Shown here: positions 26,573-35,600 of the stretch, in pieces
How positions within the stretch are numbered: position 1 is the stretch's first letter
How the letters are laid out: every line of letters starts with the position of its first letter
NCBI GenBank assembly: GCA_965208815.1
Contig: OZ242357.1
Location: 1,426,001-1,490,000 of the forward strand
Length of the DNA stretch: 64,000 bases
From: Bin55 sp009840545
GTDB lineage: Bacteria > Pseudomonadota > Gammaproteobacteria > Pseudomonadales > Azotimanducaceae
Direction: 5' to 3'
Notes under the pieces: model-generated
The model's database searches: none
What the model saw: only the letters and a program-made list of their open reading frames with translations
What the model was told of the DNA's origin: nothing
Made by a program: the position numbers and the translations under genes

Positions 26573-27535
26573 CTACTCCAAACTTAATGCGGCAACACCT
26601 ATGCAGCTCTCTCCACCTGCTGCATAGAAGAGATAAGTCTGTTCATCGTCCACAAGGATTGCTGGATCCCTCAATTGACAAACCGATCCGTAGGCAACGC
26701 TTCTGATTGAGGGTTCTACAGCCTCCTTCGCTCCTTCCCATTCTCTTTCGGGACGTAGTAGCTCATAAGAATCGGTCTCGACCCATTCTTCAAAAGGTTG
26801 ATTGAGATCGATTGTTGATACGAGAATTCTCTCGGGAGCATCGTAGACCTGAGTCCAGAAAACATGAAGCGTCCCGTTCTCGACAAGAAGAGCAGAGTGC
26901 CGCATGTTCGAATTAAACAGTCTTGGTCCTGGTTCAAACTTCTTGAACCCATCACTTGAATGGAAAAACTGACCGGGCATTGTCATCGCAAAGAGTTCGT
27001 TCTTATACGTGAACGCACGCAAATAGGTTGGACCAATGGTCTCCGGATAAGCATCAAAGTCGATTCCATCCTTCGACGTTGCCACGCGAGACAATTGACG
27101 ACCATAGGACTCCAATCCGTGAAAGTACATGACCATGCGCTGATTGTCGTCATCGATGTGCACATCGGGAGATGCGATGTGTGGTGTGCTGTACTCCTTG
27201 TGTGAACTGTGAGGTAGCTTCATAGGTGTCGATGTCGTAACCTCCCCGTTGGGTTGTGGAGGCACGGTGGGAAAGTGGGAGTCTCGAAGATGAAGTGAGC
27301 CGGGAACATGGATAGTCCAAGGACCTTCAATCCTGTCGGAGTACGCCAGTCGTATGTAGCTTCCCTTGTGATCGGCAAAGTACAAGTAGTACTTCCCTAA
27401 AGGCTCATCAATCCAGTCAGGAACCCGAATCGGGGAAGGACCTTGAATATTGACCCCAATGCTAGGGTCCGATCGAGCCGAGACAATCGGTTTGTCAATC
27501 AGACGCGTCGCTGTCCAACGAGCGGTCGTACTCAA
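26573..27535 (-). CDS. GH43/GH32-like five-bladed beta-propeller protein
   Basis: 320 residues from a TTG start (no better start is visible). Repeated propeller blades can be seen: GPSPIRVPDWI...KYYLYFADHKGSYIRLAYSDRIEGPW, then HIASPDVHIDDDNQRMVMYFHG, RVATSKDGIDF, NMRHSALLVENGTLHVFWTQV and RDPAILVDDEQTYLFYAAGG. This is the pattern of family 43/32 glycosidases and related fructosidase-like or unclassified propellers. The usual catalytic acids cannot be assigned with confidence and there is no signal peptide, so hydrolase activity is uncertain. Immediately upstream of the esterase gene on the same strand. Confidence 0.72.
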   Translation of the reverse strand: MSTTARWTATRLIDKPIVSARSDPSIGVNIQGPSPIRVPDWIDEPLGKYYLYFADHKGSYIRLAYSDRIEGPWTIHVPGSLHLRDSHFPTVPPQPNGEVTTSTPMKLPHSSHKEYSTPHIASPDVHIDDDNQRMVMYFHGLESYGRQLSRVATSKDGIDFDAYPETIGPTYLRAFTYKNELFAMTMPGQFFHSSDGFKKFEPGPRLFNSNMRHSALLVENGTLHVFWTQVYDAPERILVSTIDLNQPFEEWVETDSYELLRPEREWEGAKEAVEPSIRSVAYGSVCQLRDPAILVDDEQTYLFYAAGGESCIGVAALSLE

Positions 27536-27585
27536 ATGACTTCTAGAGTGTGGATATTGGCGGGAGAGCGTGAGAGTTAGGACCC

Positions 27586-28404
27586 CTAGCGCTTCGCATT
27601 ATTGAAGGTCTGCAGTAGCTTGTCGTACTCAGCGCCGTTTGGGCCATTGAGAAAATCCTTATGCCCGAGCAACTGAGCCATAGTTTCGCCGTGTTTCTCG
27701 ACCAACTCATCGGCGTGGGAACTGTAGTCTTCCACCGGACGCATCATCAAACGCGTGTATGTAATGTGGCACACAACGCGAGCTCCCTCGGCTTGGCGTT
27801 CCCAATTACTGTGCCAAATATTGCCATTCCACAAAGCAACAGATCCGGGTGGACACTCAATTGCAATCGCACCACGCTTCTCTGCAATCTCTTCTGCATT
27901 GGGATGTCGTCTCAACACGTGACTTCCCGGAATGACTAATGTAGATCCTTTTTCCTTCGTAAATTCATCACAAGCCCAACAGGCGGTCAGAAGCATGTTG
28001 TGTTCTGGAAACGGAGCAGGCAACCAATTGTGATCGGCATGCAGCCCAATTGACTTAGATCCTTGAGGTCTTATGCTCGCGGCCACTTGGCTTATAAGAA
28101 ATCCCCGCCCAACTGAGAACTCGGCCATTGCAAGCAGCTTGGGAGACAGTACTGCCCGAGCAAATAGCTCGTCTTTTGCGAGCAACATATTGAACGACTT
28201 GTCTTCACGAGCAACTTCGATGATTTTTTCTCGGAATCTGTGATTGAATTCCTCGCTCGAAACGTCATGCAACACGGTCCAACCTTGCATGGTTAGTTCC
28301 CGGCAATTCTCCCCAAGGTCTAGTTCTTCGACAATGGGCGCGAGCTCAGGAGATAGGGCATCGGGTGCGAGAGTGTCGAAATACAGTGTTGGTTGTTCAG
28401 CCAT
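27586..28404 (-). CDS. Phytanoyl-CoA dioxygenase (PhyH) family protein
   Basis: 272 residues from the ATG at 28404, chosen because AGGAGAACTCTTCGC precedes it; the frame is open further upstream but that part is not family-like. The iron site is HAD in KSIGLHADHNWLP plus the distal His in LWNGNIWHSNWERQ, followed by VVCHITYTRL. Third PhyH-type enzyme of the window and not closely similar to the other three. Divergent from the metal-binding protein gene at 28549. Substrate unknown. Confidence 0.87.
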   Translation of the reverse strand: MAEQPTLYFDTLAPDALSPELAPIVEELDLGENCRELTMQGWTVLHDVSSEEFNHRFREKIIEVAREDKSFNMLLAKDELFARAVLSPKLLAMAEFSVGRGFLISQVAASIRPQGSKSIGLHADHNWLPAPFPEHNMLLTACWACDEFTKEKGSTLVIPGSHVLRRHPNAEEIAEKRGAIAIECPPGSVALWNGNIWHSNWERQAEGARVVCHITYTRLMMRPVEDYSSHADELVEKHGETMAQLLGHKDFLNGPNGAEYDKLLQTFNNAKR

Positions 28405-28548
28405 GCGAAGAGTTCTCCTAGTCAAAACGGATTTTAGCAACAGAGTTTTTCCTCTGCAGCCCAAAAGAAATTTCGCCGGATCATTGCTTGGATCTGACCG
28501 ATTTCGGCGGGTCGTACAATGCAGGTCAGTTTGTTTGGTAGTGCAAGC

Positions 28549-29313
28549 ATGCAGCAAATTGACGATCTACACGAAGAAGGTCAAGTGCTTTACGACTTTC
28601 TTTCCACGTTGGACGAAAGTCATTGGACACGGGAAACGCCGTTCAAGAACCGAACTGTCAACTGGGTAGTTCAACACCTGCACGACGCCGATCGGTGGGC
28701 GTACCATTCCATTACTGACCCAGACGGATTTCGAAAATGGATGAAGGAACGCTCGTCAGGTGGAAGCAATGAATACACCAGAATTGAAGGTATACCATTA
28801 TTGGAGCGATGGCACGCCTACTTGGGTGAACTCTGTGAAGCGATGCGCCAGGCCGACCCTGCACTGCGTGCTCCTTGGTTCGGCCCCGATATGGGAGTTC
28901 GAATGATGGCGACAGCGAGACAAATGGAAACGTGGTCGCATGGACAAGACATCTATGACTTGCTAGGTGCTGAACGAACGCACACCGACCGAGTCAAGAA
29001 CATCTGCCACATCGGTGTTCGTACTTACGGCTGGACTTTTGTCAACAGGAAGCTTACTCCACCAGAACCCATACCCTATGTAGAGCTAATAGCACCATCG
29101 GGCGAAGTATGGGAGTGGAACGATCGATCAGAAAATCACTGCATTAAAGGTACGGCTGTTGATTTTGGACGAGTCGTGACTCAAGGTCGCAATATTGCTG
29201 ATGTATCACTTGAAGTCGTTGGAGATTCAGCAAAGGCTTGGATGGAAATTGCTCAGTGTTTTGCTGGACCGCCTGAAGATCCTCCGCCCCCGGGGCACCG
29301 CACTGGACTCTAA
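28549..29313 (+). CDS. TIGR03084-type metal-binding protein (DinB/mycothiol-isomerase-like fold)
   Basis: About 254 residues from the ATG at 28549; an upstream ATG at 28519 in the same frame is possible. The four-helix-bundle metal site of the TIGR03084 / maleylpyruvate-isomerase-like group is seen as a His in VVQHLHDADRW, then METWSHGQDIYDLLG. Relatives use a metal ion and sometimes mycothiol, but mycothiol is not expected in a proteobacterial host, so the reaction is unknown. It is followed by an LLM oxidoreductase and a hydrolase on the same strand. Confidence 0.78.
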   Translation: MQQIDDLHEEGQVLYDFLSTLDESHWTRETPFKNRTVNWVVQHLHDADRWAYHSITDPDGFRKWMKERSSGGSNEYTRIEGIPLLERWHAYLGELCEAMRQADPALRAPWFGPDMGVRMMATARQMETWSHGQDIYDLLGAERTHTDRVKNICHIGVRTYGWTFVNRKLTPPEPIPYVELIAPSGEVWEWNDRSENHCIKGTAVDFGRVVTQGRNIADVSLEVVGDSAKAWMEIAQCFAGPPEDPPPPGHRTGL

Positions 29314-29402
29314 ATAAAGATGTTCTTCTCACGGTGTTGAGAGTCCAAAGCAAGACTACGACTGTAGTTACCCAAGCAATGCAGTAATTCAGGAAAGATC
29401 TC

Positions 29403-30476
29403 ATGAAATTTGGAGTTTGTGTTGCATCCCACATCAGCGACATTGACTATATAGTCCGAGCTGAAGAGTTGGGATTTCACTCTGCTTGGCTTGCTGACAG
29501 CCAAATGTTATGGTCCGATTGCTATGCGACATTGGCTTTAGCAGCTACCCGAACCCAACGAATTAACCTAGGTACTGGTGTTGCAGTCACAGGAACCCGA
29601 CCACCGGCTGTGACGGCAAGCAGCATTGCAACAATTAATGCTCTTGCACCCGGACGAACATTCTTGGGAGTCGGTTCCGGCAATACAGCAATGCGTGTGA
29701 TGGGATTGCCGCCTCAAAGAATCGCAGACTTCGACCGTTACTTGAAGGAACTCCGTCCATTGCTTCGAGGTGAAGAGTCTCTAGTTTGGTTCAAGAACGA
29801 AGAGATTCCAATTCGGCATGTTATGCCGAACGACGGGTTCGTCAACTTCGATGATCCCATTCCTTTGTACGTATCTGGTTTCGGACCAAAATCCTTGGGT
29901 ATTGCGGGCAAACACGGAGATGGTGCGGTACTGGCGATGCCCGCAAATGCAAACATCATGGCCAATATCTGGAGGATGTTGGAAAAGCATGAGGATTCCA
30001 ATCAGAATTCAATTGATCGCAGTTCGTTTCTAACAACTGCGCTTACTGCGATAGTCGTACTAGATCCCGGTGAACCCATCGATAGTCCGCGGGTTAAGTC
30101 AGAGTGTGGAGCGATGGCAATGGCGGCCATACATTTTGGATATGAGCAAGTAAGAAACTTTGGCCGGAAACCGGGAGGAGCCCTTGCCTACGTGTGGGAA
30201 GACTATCGAGAAATGATCGAGTCTTACCCAGAGAAGAGAAGACACCAACGAATTCACGCGGGCCACAATTGTTGGGTCCTACCAGAAGAGGAAAGATTCT
30301 TGACGCCGGATGTATTGCGTGCATCCAGTTTGATCGGAACCAAAGATCAAATCATCGATCAGCTTGGTCAGCTACACGAAGCAGGATTGGATCAAGTAAT
30401 GGTGCTACCCAACTTTGATACTCGATACCAATCGATTGAACGACTTGCCAAAGACGTTGTGGGCAACGTTTACTAA
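29403..30476 (+). CDS. LLM-class (F420-type) oxidoreductase
   Basis: 357 residues. Luciferase-like barrel features are MKFGVCVASHISDIDYIVRAEELGFHSAWLADSQM, RINLGTGVAVTGTRPPAVTASSIATINALAPGRTFLGVGSGNTA (the GVGSGN turn of methylene-H4MPT-reductase-like members), IPLYVSGFGPKSLGIAGKHGDGAV and LPNFDTRYQSIERLAKDVV. Compared with the LLM protein at 5381 it belongs to the longer, Mer-like branch. The hydrolase gene at 30479 begins 2 bases after its stop, so the two are cotranscribed. Confidence 0.88.
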   Translation: MKFGVCVASHISDIDYIVRAEELGFHSAWLADSQMLWSDCYATLALAATRTQRINLGTGVAVTGTRPPAVTASSIATINALAPGRTFLGVGSGNTAMRVMGLPPQRIADFDRYLKELRPLLRGEESLVWFKNEEIPIRHVMPNDGFVNFDDPIPLYVSGFGPKSLGIAGKHGDGAVLAMPANANIMANIWRMLEKHEDSNQNSIDRSSFLTTALTAIVVLDPGEPIDSPRVKSECGAMAMAAIHFGYEQVRNFGRKPGGALAYVWEDYREMIESYPEKRRHQRIHAGHNCWVLPEEERFLTPDVLRASSLIGTKDQIIDQLGQLHEAGLDQVMVLPNFDTRYQSIERLAKDVVGNVY

Positions 30477-30478
30477 TT

Positions 30479-31240
30479 GTGAGTACTACATTGAACGCAA
30501 CTTGGACAGATGCCTCAGATCCACAGGGCTACAAGACTCTCGAGTTTCGCGTTCATCGAGAAGGTGACCGCTTGGTCACAGGAAGCCTTTGGACGCCAAA
30601 TGAGTCAATTCGTCCCAACACGTTGATGACGTTTGGACACGGAGCATCGGGAACTAGATATCAATTACCCATCCCTTACCTCGCCCGAAAATTAGCCAAG
30701 GAAGGAATTGTTTCACTATCCATGGACGGACCAGTTCACGGTCTCCGACAGAAAGGTGAAGGGGGTCGTCCAGCTCTTTCACAAGAAATGCGACGGTCCA
30801 ACATGATCGAAGACATGATTGTGGATTGGAGCGTAGCAGTAGAAGTCACAGAGTCTCGAGTGGGATTTAACGCCGATAAGTTTGGCTATTTCGGTCTCTC
30901 CATGGGTTCGATTTTCGGAATTCCATACCTGGCACAACGTATGGAAGACAACCAACACGTAACCGTGGCAACTCTTGGATTACTTGGCACAACTGGGGCA
31001 GTTTCAGTTTTGGCCGAGAGACTCAGTCAGGATGCATCAACAATCACCGCACCCGTACTCTTCCTTATGCAGTTGGAAGATGAGCTTTTTCCGCGAGATG
31101 GCTATCTAGAATTGTTTGACGCATTAGGAAGCGAAGACAAACGGCTTCACGCAAATCCCGGATTACATCCAGCGGTTCCAGCAGAAGAAATCAACTTCTG
31201 TCTCAGCTTTGTATTGGATCACCTTAGAGGCGACAACTAA
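30479..31240 (+). CDS. Alpha/beta hydrolase (dienelactone-hydrolase-like)
   Basis: 253 residues from a GTG two bases after the LLM stop. The nucleophile elbow is FGLSMGSIFG, the acid probably the Asp in LEDELFPRDGY, the His in NPGLHPAVPAEE; the oxyanion region is FGHGASGTRY. No signal peptide. Tight coupling with an LLM oxidoreductase suggests the two act on the same substrate, for example cleaving an ester or lactone made by oxidation (inference). Confidence 0.83.
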   Translation: MSTTLNATWTDASDPQGYKTLEFRVHREGDRLVTGSLWTPNESIRPNTLMTFGHGASGTRYQLPIPYLARKLAKEGIVSLSMDGPVHGLRQKGEGGRPALSQEMRRSNMIEDMIVDWSVAVEVTESRVGFNADKFGYFGLSMGSIFGIPYLAQRMEDNQHVTVATLGLLGTTGAVSVLAERLSQDASTITAPVLFLMQLEDELFPRDGYLELFDALGSEDKRLHANPGLHPAVPAEEINFCLSFVLDHLRGDN

Positions 31241-31269
31241 AGATCGGTTGGCTACCGTACGTTTTTCAA

Positions 31270-32526
31270 CTAGAAAAATACAAACGAGCGAACTACCACG
31301 TTCTTCCGGCAGGGTGCATCTTCAGGTGCGGTGGGATCCACACACGCAGTATGAAAAGACCAACGCGACACGGACCCGTCAGTCACCGAGTCGTAGCACT
31401 TAAGCATTGATACCTCAGTTGAAGTCTGCTGAGGAAACCAATACCACTCGTGATTCGGGCGATATGTAAAGCGCGTAGTTTCTCCAACTCTATCGTCGTA
31501 GACGCGATAGTTGGTGATGTACGGCTGATCGGCAAAGGATGGCCATGCGCACAGAACAAATGGGTTCTGTCGAACGGTTTCCATGGGCTTCGCTAGATTG
31601 ATCGACATGAACCGACGTGACATTTTCTCGTCAGCCTGCTGCTCCGTGTAGTTCTGCACACGTCCAAAGTTCCTCAAGTTTTTCGTGAGTAATTCTCGAC
31701 AGCGAACCCTTCCACTGTTGTCATTCAGATCGTTGTGCACGATATATGCATAGTTTCCATTGACCCCTGGATTCTTGTTTGCTTGGTCTTCCCTTCGATC
31801 TCCCTTATATTCCTTGTCGAAAACATCGTGGTTGTAAACAAGCGCGTCGGTCGCGTCAGGAAAGAAGTCAAGCAGGAGCTGTTCCATTTCAAGATAGAAC
31901 ACTCGCTCTACCTCTTCATGGTTGTAGAAATCAACACACTTCGATTCACAGTGACCGAGCGAGACGCCCAACTTATCCATGCACTCGGGACTTGTTGGAG
32001 GTAGCCCAGGGTAGTTCTCCTTCATTCTCCTTGCATCTCTCAAAATCTGAGGAAAATACAGAGACCTTCGTCCATTGTCTCGTTCATTCTTGCGCAATGC
32101 CGATGCTTCAGTTTCTCGGGAAGTATCCCTCCATAGTGCATTTGAAGAGACTATCGAGTATGACGGTTCTTCGTGGATCGTATACCGTAGAGGTACTACG
32201 AGTCCTCCCTCGGGAGCTCTGATACCCTGAGCTTGAATGTACTCGAGACACTCGTCGTAGCCACGAAAGCCATTTCCCCACTTCGTCGTGATGGGTCCTG
32301 GCGGCGCACTCTCAATCATGTCAATGACCGCCTGCCCTCTTCCTGTAGCAACCAGTGCAAGTGCGTCTTCTGTGGCGGCTGTCGTACCAGCGTCCCCATT
32401 GCGTTCGTAGGACATATACGAGATTCCCCCATTCGCCGCTATAGGCGAGGGTTGTCCTTTTGTTAGCTCGAACGGAGGTACGTAGCTATGCGCTTCCAAA
32501 GTATCAGCAGACTCATACTGTTTCAT
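31270..32526 (-). CDS. CmcJ/NvfI-family 2-oxoglutarate-type oxidoreductase
   Basis: 418 residues, ATG with AGGAACGCGTC upstream. The C-terminal part matches the CmcJ/NvfI (cephalosporin 7-alpha-methoxylase partner / fungal tailoring enzyme) family: AYIVHNDLND (HxD), MSINLAKPMETVRQNPFVLCAWPSF, EWYWFPQQTSTEVSMLKCYDS, and WSFHTACVDPTAPEDAPCRKNVVVRSFVFF (distal His and Arg). The ~130 residues before it are an extra N-terminal region. Family members modify secondary metabolites, but nothing else here indicates antibiotic synthesis. Divergent from the gene at 32722. Confidence 0.85.
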   Translation of the reverse strand: MKQYESADTLEAHSYVPPFELTKGQPSPIAANGGISYMSYERNGDAGTTAATEDALALVATGRGQAVIDMIESAPPGPITTKWGNGFRGYDECLEYIQAQGIRAPEGGLVVPLRYTIHEEPSYSIVSSNALWRDTSRETEASALRKNERDNGRRSLYFPQILRDARRMKENYPGLPPTSPECMDKLGVSLGHCESKCVDFYNHEEVERVFYLEMEQLLLDFFPDATDALVYNHDVFDKEYKGDRREDQANKNPGVNGNYAYIVHNDLNDNSGRVRCRELLTKNLRNFGRVQNYTEQQADEKMSRRFMSINLAKPMETVRQNPFVLCAWPSFADQPYITNYRVYDDRVGETTRFTYRPNHEWYWFPQQTSTEVSMLKCYDSVTDGSVSRWSFHTACVDPTAPEDAPCRKNVVVRSFVFF

Positions 32527-32721
32527 GACGCGTTCCTAACCGGCACACAGAAATTATGACATATCGACATGTGGGGAGCAGGCTTGTTGATTGAACGCCC
32601 CTTCCTCTAATCCGACGAATATAGCGACGAATCGCTCCGATTTGCTACATTCTCGGTGTATTGGGAAATCCTTAAACTATACTTTGCACCTGTAGCACCC
32701 ACCTGCCGGCGTTTCCGATCC

Positions 32722-33156
32722 ATGATCCAATCTAGCCTGACTTCGATTCTTAGCTTGTTTCAGTCTGGAGCCCAACAGTCGCAAGATGATGTGTTCAACG
32801 AAGCGACGCTCATGATATTGTCGCGGGCGACAAGTGAAGACTCGAACATTCACAAGGTGGAAGTTCAAACGGTCCAGGATCTTGTCAGAGAGACCACGGG
32901 CGAAGAGATAACATCTCGCGACGTTAGAGTTGCCGCGAATTCCCGACTCTACGAAGAAGCTCCGCTGGACCGATACCTTGCTTCAGCAAGTCGAGCCCTG
33001 TCTTACGATCAACGTCTGCAGATTATGAACGCTCTTGTACGAGTCATTAAGTCCGACCAACGAGTCACAAACCGCGAAGTTGCATTCTTCAACAACGTTG
33101 CCGGTGCATTCCGCATCACTCCTGCCGATGTGCTGGGGCTGCGACCACAAGACTAG
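32722..33156 (+). CDS. TerB-like (tellurite-resistance/DjlA N-terminal) helical protein
   Basis: 144 residues from the ATG at 32722 (frame open from 32656). Entirely helical with acidic helix boundaries: EATLMILSRATSEDSNIHKVEVQTVQDLV, then LSYDQRLQIMNALVRVIKSDQRVTNREVAFFNNVAGAFRITPADVLGL. This is the repeated D-x-x-v-xxxE metal-binding pattern of TerB domains. The role of free-standing TerB proteins is unsettled. It precedes a PhyH gene on the same strand. Confidence 0.7.
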   Translation: MIQSSLTSILSLFQSGAQQSQDDVFNEATLMILSRATSEDSNIHKVEVQTVQDLVRETTGEEITSRDVRVAANSRLYEEAPLDRYLASASRALSYDQRLQIMNALVRVIKSDQRVTNREVAFFNNVAGAFRITPADVLGLRPQD

Positions 33157-33214
33157 ATCCTTTCGTTCGCGCAACGGACGAAACTCTTGCTAAAACGCTG
33201 TAATTCGAGGAACA

Positions 33215-34303
33215 ATGCGTAGCCTCTCACCCGAGGAATTGCAGTCCTTTGTCAAAGACGGCTATGTCGTGCTTCGAGACATAGTTCCTCGTTCCACTGT
33301 CGAATCAGCACGAAGGACGTTCTACAAGTCTATCGAGACCTCTCTAACGGAGTCTCAGCGATTGCTCAGTTCTTTAGTCCAAGACTCAGATAATGGAACA
33401 AGGAAGGCCAAGCTGAAAGAGCACGCGACTCTGGCAAGCTCTTGGTTGAGACTCGGTCGCCACCCGGACTACCGCAGTCTTGTTAGCGAGGATGCGGATG
33501 TTAGAAAGTTGGTTGAGCAAGCCATGGGCGAACCGGTTTACGGCTTTCAATTCGCTCAAGTTGCGGCTCGATTTCCAACAGAACCGAGCGAGTATGTAAC
33601 AGAGTCCGGCTATCGTGACAAAGACATACCTTTCTATGGCTGGCACGGACATTTGGACGGACTGTGGAATGGCTCTCAATCTCCGCATCAGGATCTCACC
33701 AGATCTATGTCGAAGGAAGAGTGGGAACAATGGAACCAGGAAAAAGGACGTAACGGGGTTCAACGTACGTATCCGGGCACCGGGGCGAATATGACCAACT
33801 TTACCGCGTTGCTTGGTATTCCCCTTTCCGATCAATCCAAGGAAGGAACTGGAAATCTAGGTTTGTTAAAAGGCGCACATCACCCAATCTCTCGATTCTT
33901 TCGGTATCAACGCAGTCAGGGAGGACCATTGGGTCCCGATGGCCCAGGTTGGCAGAGATTGCACCGAGAAGCACCCAATGGAAGTGGATTGAGACACTAC
34001 CCAGAGCAAGTTCGAGAGCAATTTGAGGACGAGGCAGAATATACAAGCGATGGTCGTATGTGGCCAAAACCGACGTTGATTAAGCTTTCTCTTGGTGATG
34101 CAATTCTGGTGTTGCACGCTGTACCTCACAGCGCGAGCCGATGCGAAGGAAACGAGCCGAGAATAATGGCTTACTATCGTTTGACTTCTCTCGATCGTCC
34201 TGATAATGCACGAGCAAGCTATATAGAAGGACTATGCGATTGTTGGCACGAATGGAGAGGAATACGAGACTCAGTCAATGAAATCCTTGCTACACCGTCG
34301 TAA
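33215..34303 (+). CDS. Phytanoyl-CoA dioxygenase (PhyH) family protein
   Basis: 362 residues. PhyH start LSPEELQSFVKDGYVVLRDIVPRSTVESAR, iron ligands HxD in YGWHGHLDGLWNG, distal His in VLHAVPHSASR and the Arg in PRIMAYYRL. It shares several segments with the protein at 12784 (HxDGL, GPDGPGW, C-terminal WHEWRGI), so they are probable paralogues about 20 kb apart. Downstream are two acyl-CoA dehydrogenases. Substrate unknown. Confidence 0.88.
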   Translation: MRSLSPEELQSFVKDGYVVLRDIVPRSTVESARRTFYKSIETSLTESQRLLSSLVQDSDNGTRKAKLKEHATLASSWLRLGRHPDYRSLVSEDADVRKLVEQAMGEPVYGFQFAQVAARFPTEPSEYVTESGYRDKDIPFYGWHGHLDGLWNGSQSPHQDLTRSMSKEEWEQWNQEKGRNGVQRTYPGTGANMTNFTALLGIPLSDQSKEGTGNLGLLKGAHHPISRFFRYQRSQGGPLGPDGPGWQRLHREAPNGSGLRHYPEQVREQFEDEAEYTSDGRMWPKPTLIKLSLGDAILVLHAVPHSASRCEGNEPRIMAYYRLTSLDRPDNARASYIEGLCDCWHEWRGIRDSVNEILATPS

Positions 34304-34390
34304 CATTCACGATACTCGGACAAATTTCAGCAATGCACAACCAATGAAAGAGCCAATTAATACCAACAATCTTGCACTAGGGAGGTCTTG

Positions 34391-35596
34391 ATGGATCTGG
34401 AATACAGTGCCGAATATGAGCAATATCGGCAGGACTTAAGGAAGTTCTTAGACGAGAACAAACACCGTTCTCCAGGGATGGTTGGTACTGCATTCACAGG
34501 CGAAGAACGTGAGAAGATCGCTCGGGACTGGCAGGCATTACTCATCGAAAACGGCTATGCCGCAAGAACGATTCCAAAGGAATACGGTGGTGCTGGACAG
34601 GAACCCGATCCTCTAAAGGCTCACATCATCGCAGAAGAGTTCGCTCGCTATCGTGTTCGTCCGGGACATTCTGGCGACAACCGATTAGTACCAACGGTGC
34701 TGGATCTAGGAACAGAAGAACAAAAACGGTGGCTCGTACCCCCGACACTGAGGGGAGAAATGACTTGGTGTCAGGGTTATTCGGAACCACAAAGCGGATC
34801 CGACTTGGCTTCACTATCAACTCGAGCACATGTAGATGGCGACGACTTTGTAATTAACGGACAAAAGATTTGGACTTCAGGAGCTCAACGAGCCGACATG
34901 ATTTTTTGCCTTGTTCGAACTGAACCCGAAGCTCCTAAACATCAAGGCATTAGCTACCTCGTGTTTTCCATGAAGACCCCGGGGATCGAAGTTCGTCCAC
35001 TCGTGACGATGACGGGAGAGGCAACATTCAATGAGGTTTTCTTCACCGATGTAAGAGTACCGACGACACAGATCATTGGCAAACGCGGTGAAGGATGGTT
35101 CGTTGCAAACAACACACTAAAGTACGAACGTGAAGGACTAGGCGATCCCAATCAAGCAGAGAGTAGACTGAGAGAAGTTGTCGCGATCTTGGAACGCGAA
35201 ACCGTAGACGGCCAAAGAATTATGGACAATCCCGTCTATCGCGACAGACTGTTACGGCTTCAAGGTCAAGTACTTGCTATGAAGTACAACAGCATGCGCA
35301 TCTTGACCAGTCGGAGCAAAGGTGAGGAACCGGGACTACCTCGATGGATTGTGAAGCTTCAAGGTTGTGAGCTCAATCACCAATTGGCCGGGCTTGTAAT
35401 CGACGCGCTTGGAGAACTGGGAACGTTGTACTACAACTCTCCGCTCTTGAGAGACAGAGGTATGTGGCAACAACGCTACATGATGGATCTTGGTTTGATC
35501 ATTGGCGGTGGAACGGCGCAAATCCAGAAGAACATCATCGGTGAGCGTGCACTGGGTCTACCCAAAGAACCCAAGTACGCCGAAGTGTCGAGTTAA
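34391..35596 (+). CDS. Acyl-CoA dehydrogenase (large type)
   Basis: 401 residues; the ATG at 34391 follows AGGGAGGTCTTG. FAD-dependent acyl-CoA dehydrogenase features are WCQGYSEPQSGSDLASLSTRA, FVINGQKIWTSGAQRADMIFCLVRT (flavin-binding W-T/S motif), EVFFTDVRVPTTQIIG, and the C-terminal GGGTAQIQKNIIGERALGLP. Pairs of dissimilar acyl-CoA dehydrogenases like this one and its neighbour often form heteromeric enzymes, as in steroid and side-chain oxidation. The next gene starts 4 bases after the stop, so they are translationally coupled. Confidence 0.92.
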   Translation: MDLEYSAEYEQYRQDLRKFLDENKHRSPGMVGTAFTGEEREKIARDWQALLIENGYAARTIPKEYGGAGQEPDPLKAHIIAEEFARYRVRPGHSGDNRLVPTVLDLGTEEQKRWLVPPTLRGEMTWCQGYSEPQSGSDLASLSTRAHVDGDDFVINGQKIWTSGAQRADMIFCLVRTEPEAPKHQGISYLVFSMKTPGIEVRPLVTMTGEATFNEVFFTDVRVPTTQIIGKRGEGWFVANNTLKYEREGLGDPNQAESRLREVVAILERETVDGQRIMDNPVYRDRLLRLQGQVLAMKYNSMRILTSRSKGEEPGLPRWIVKLQGCELNHQLAGLVIDALGELGTLYYNSPLLRDRGMWQQRYMMDLGLIIGGGTAQIQKNIIGERALGLPKEPKYAEVSS

Positions 35597-35600
35597 TCAT

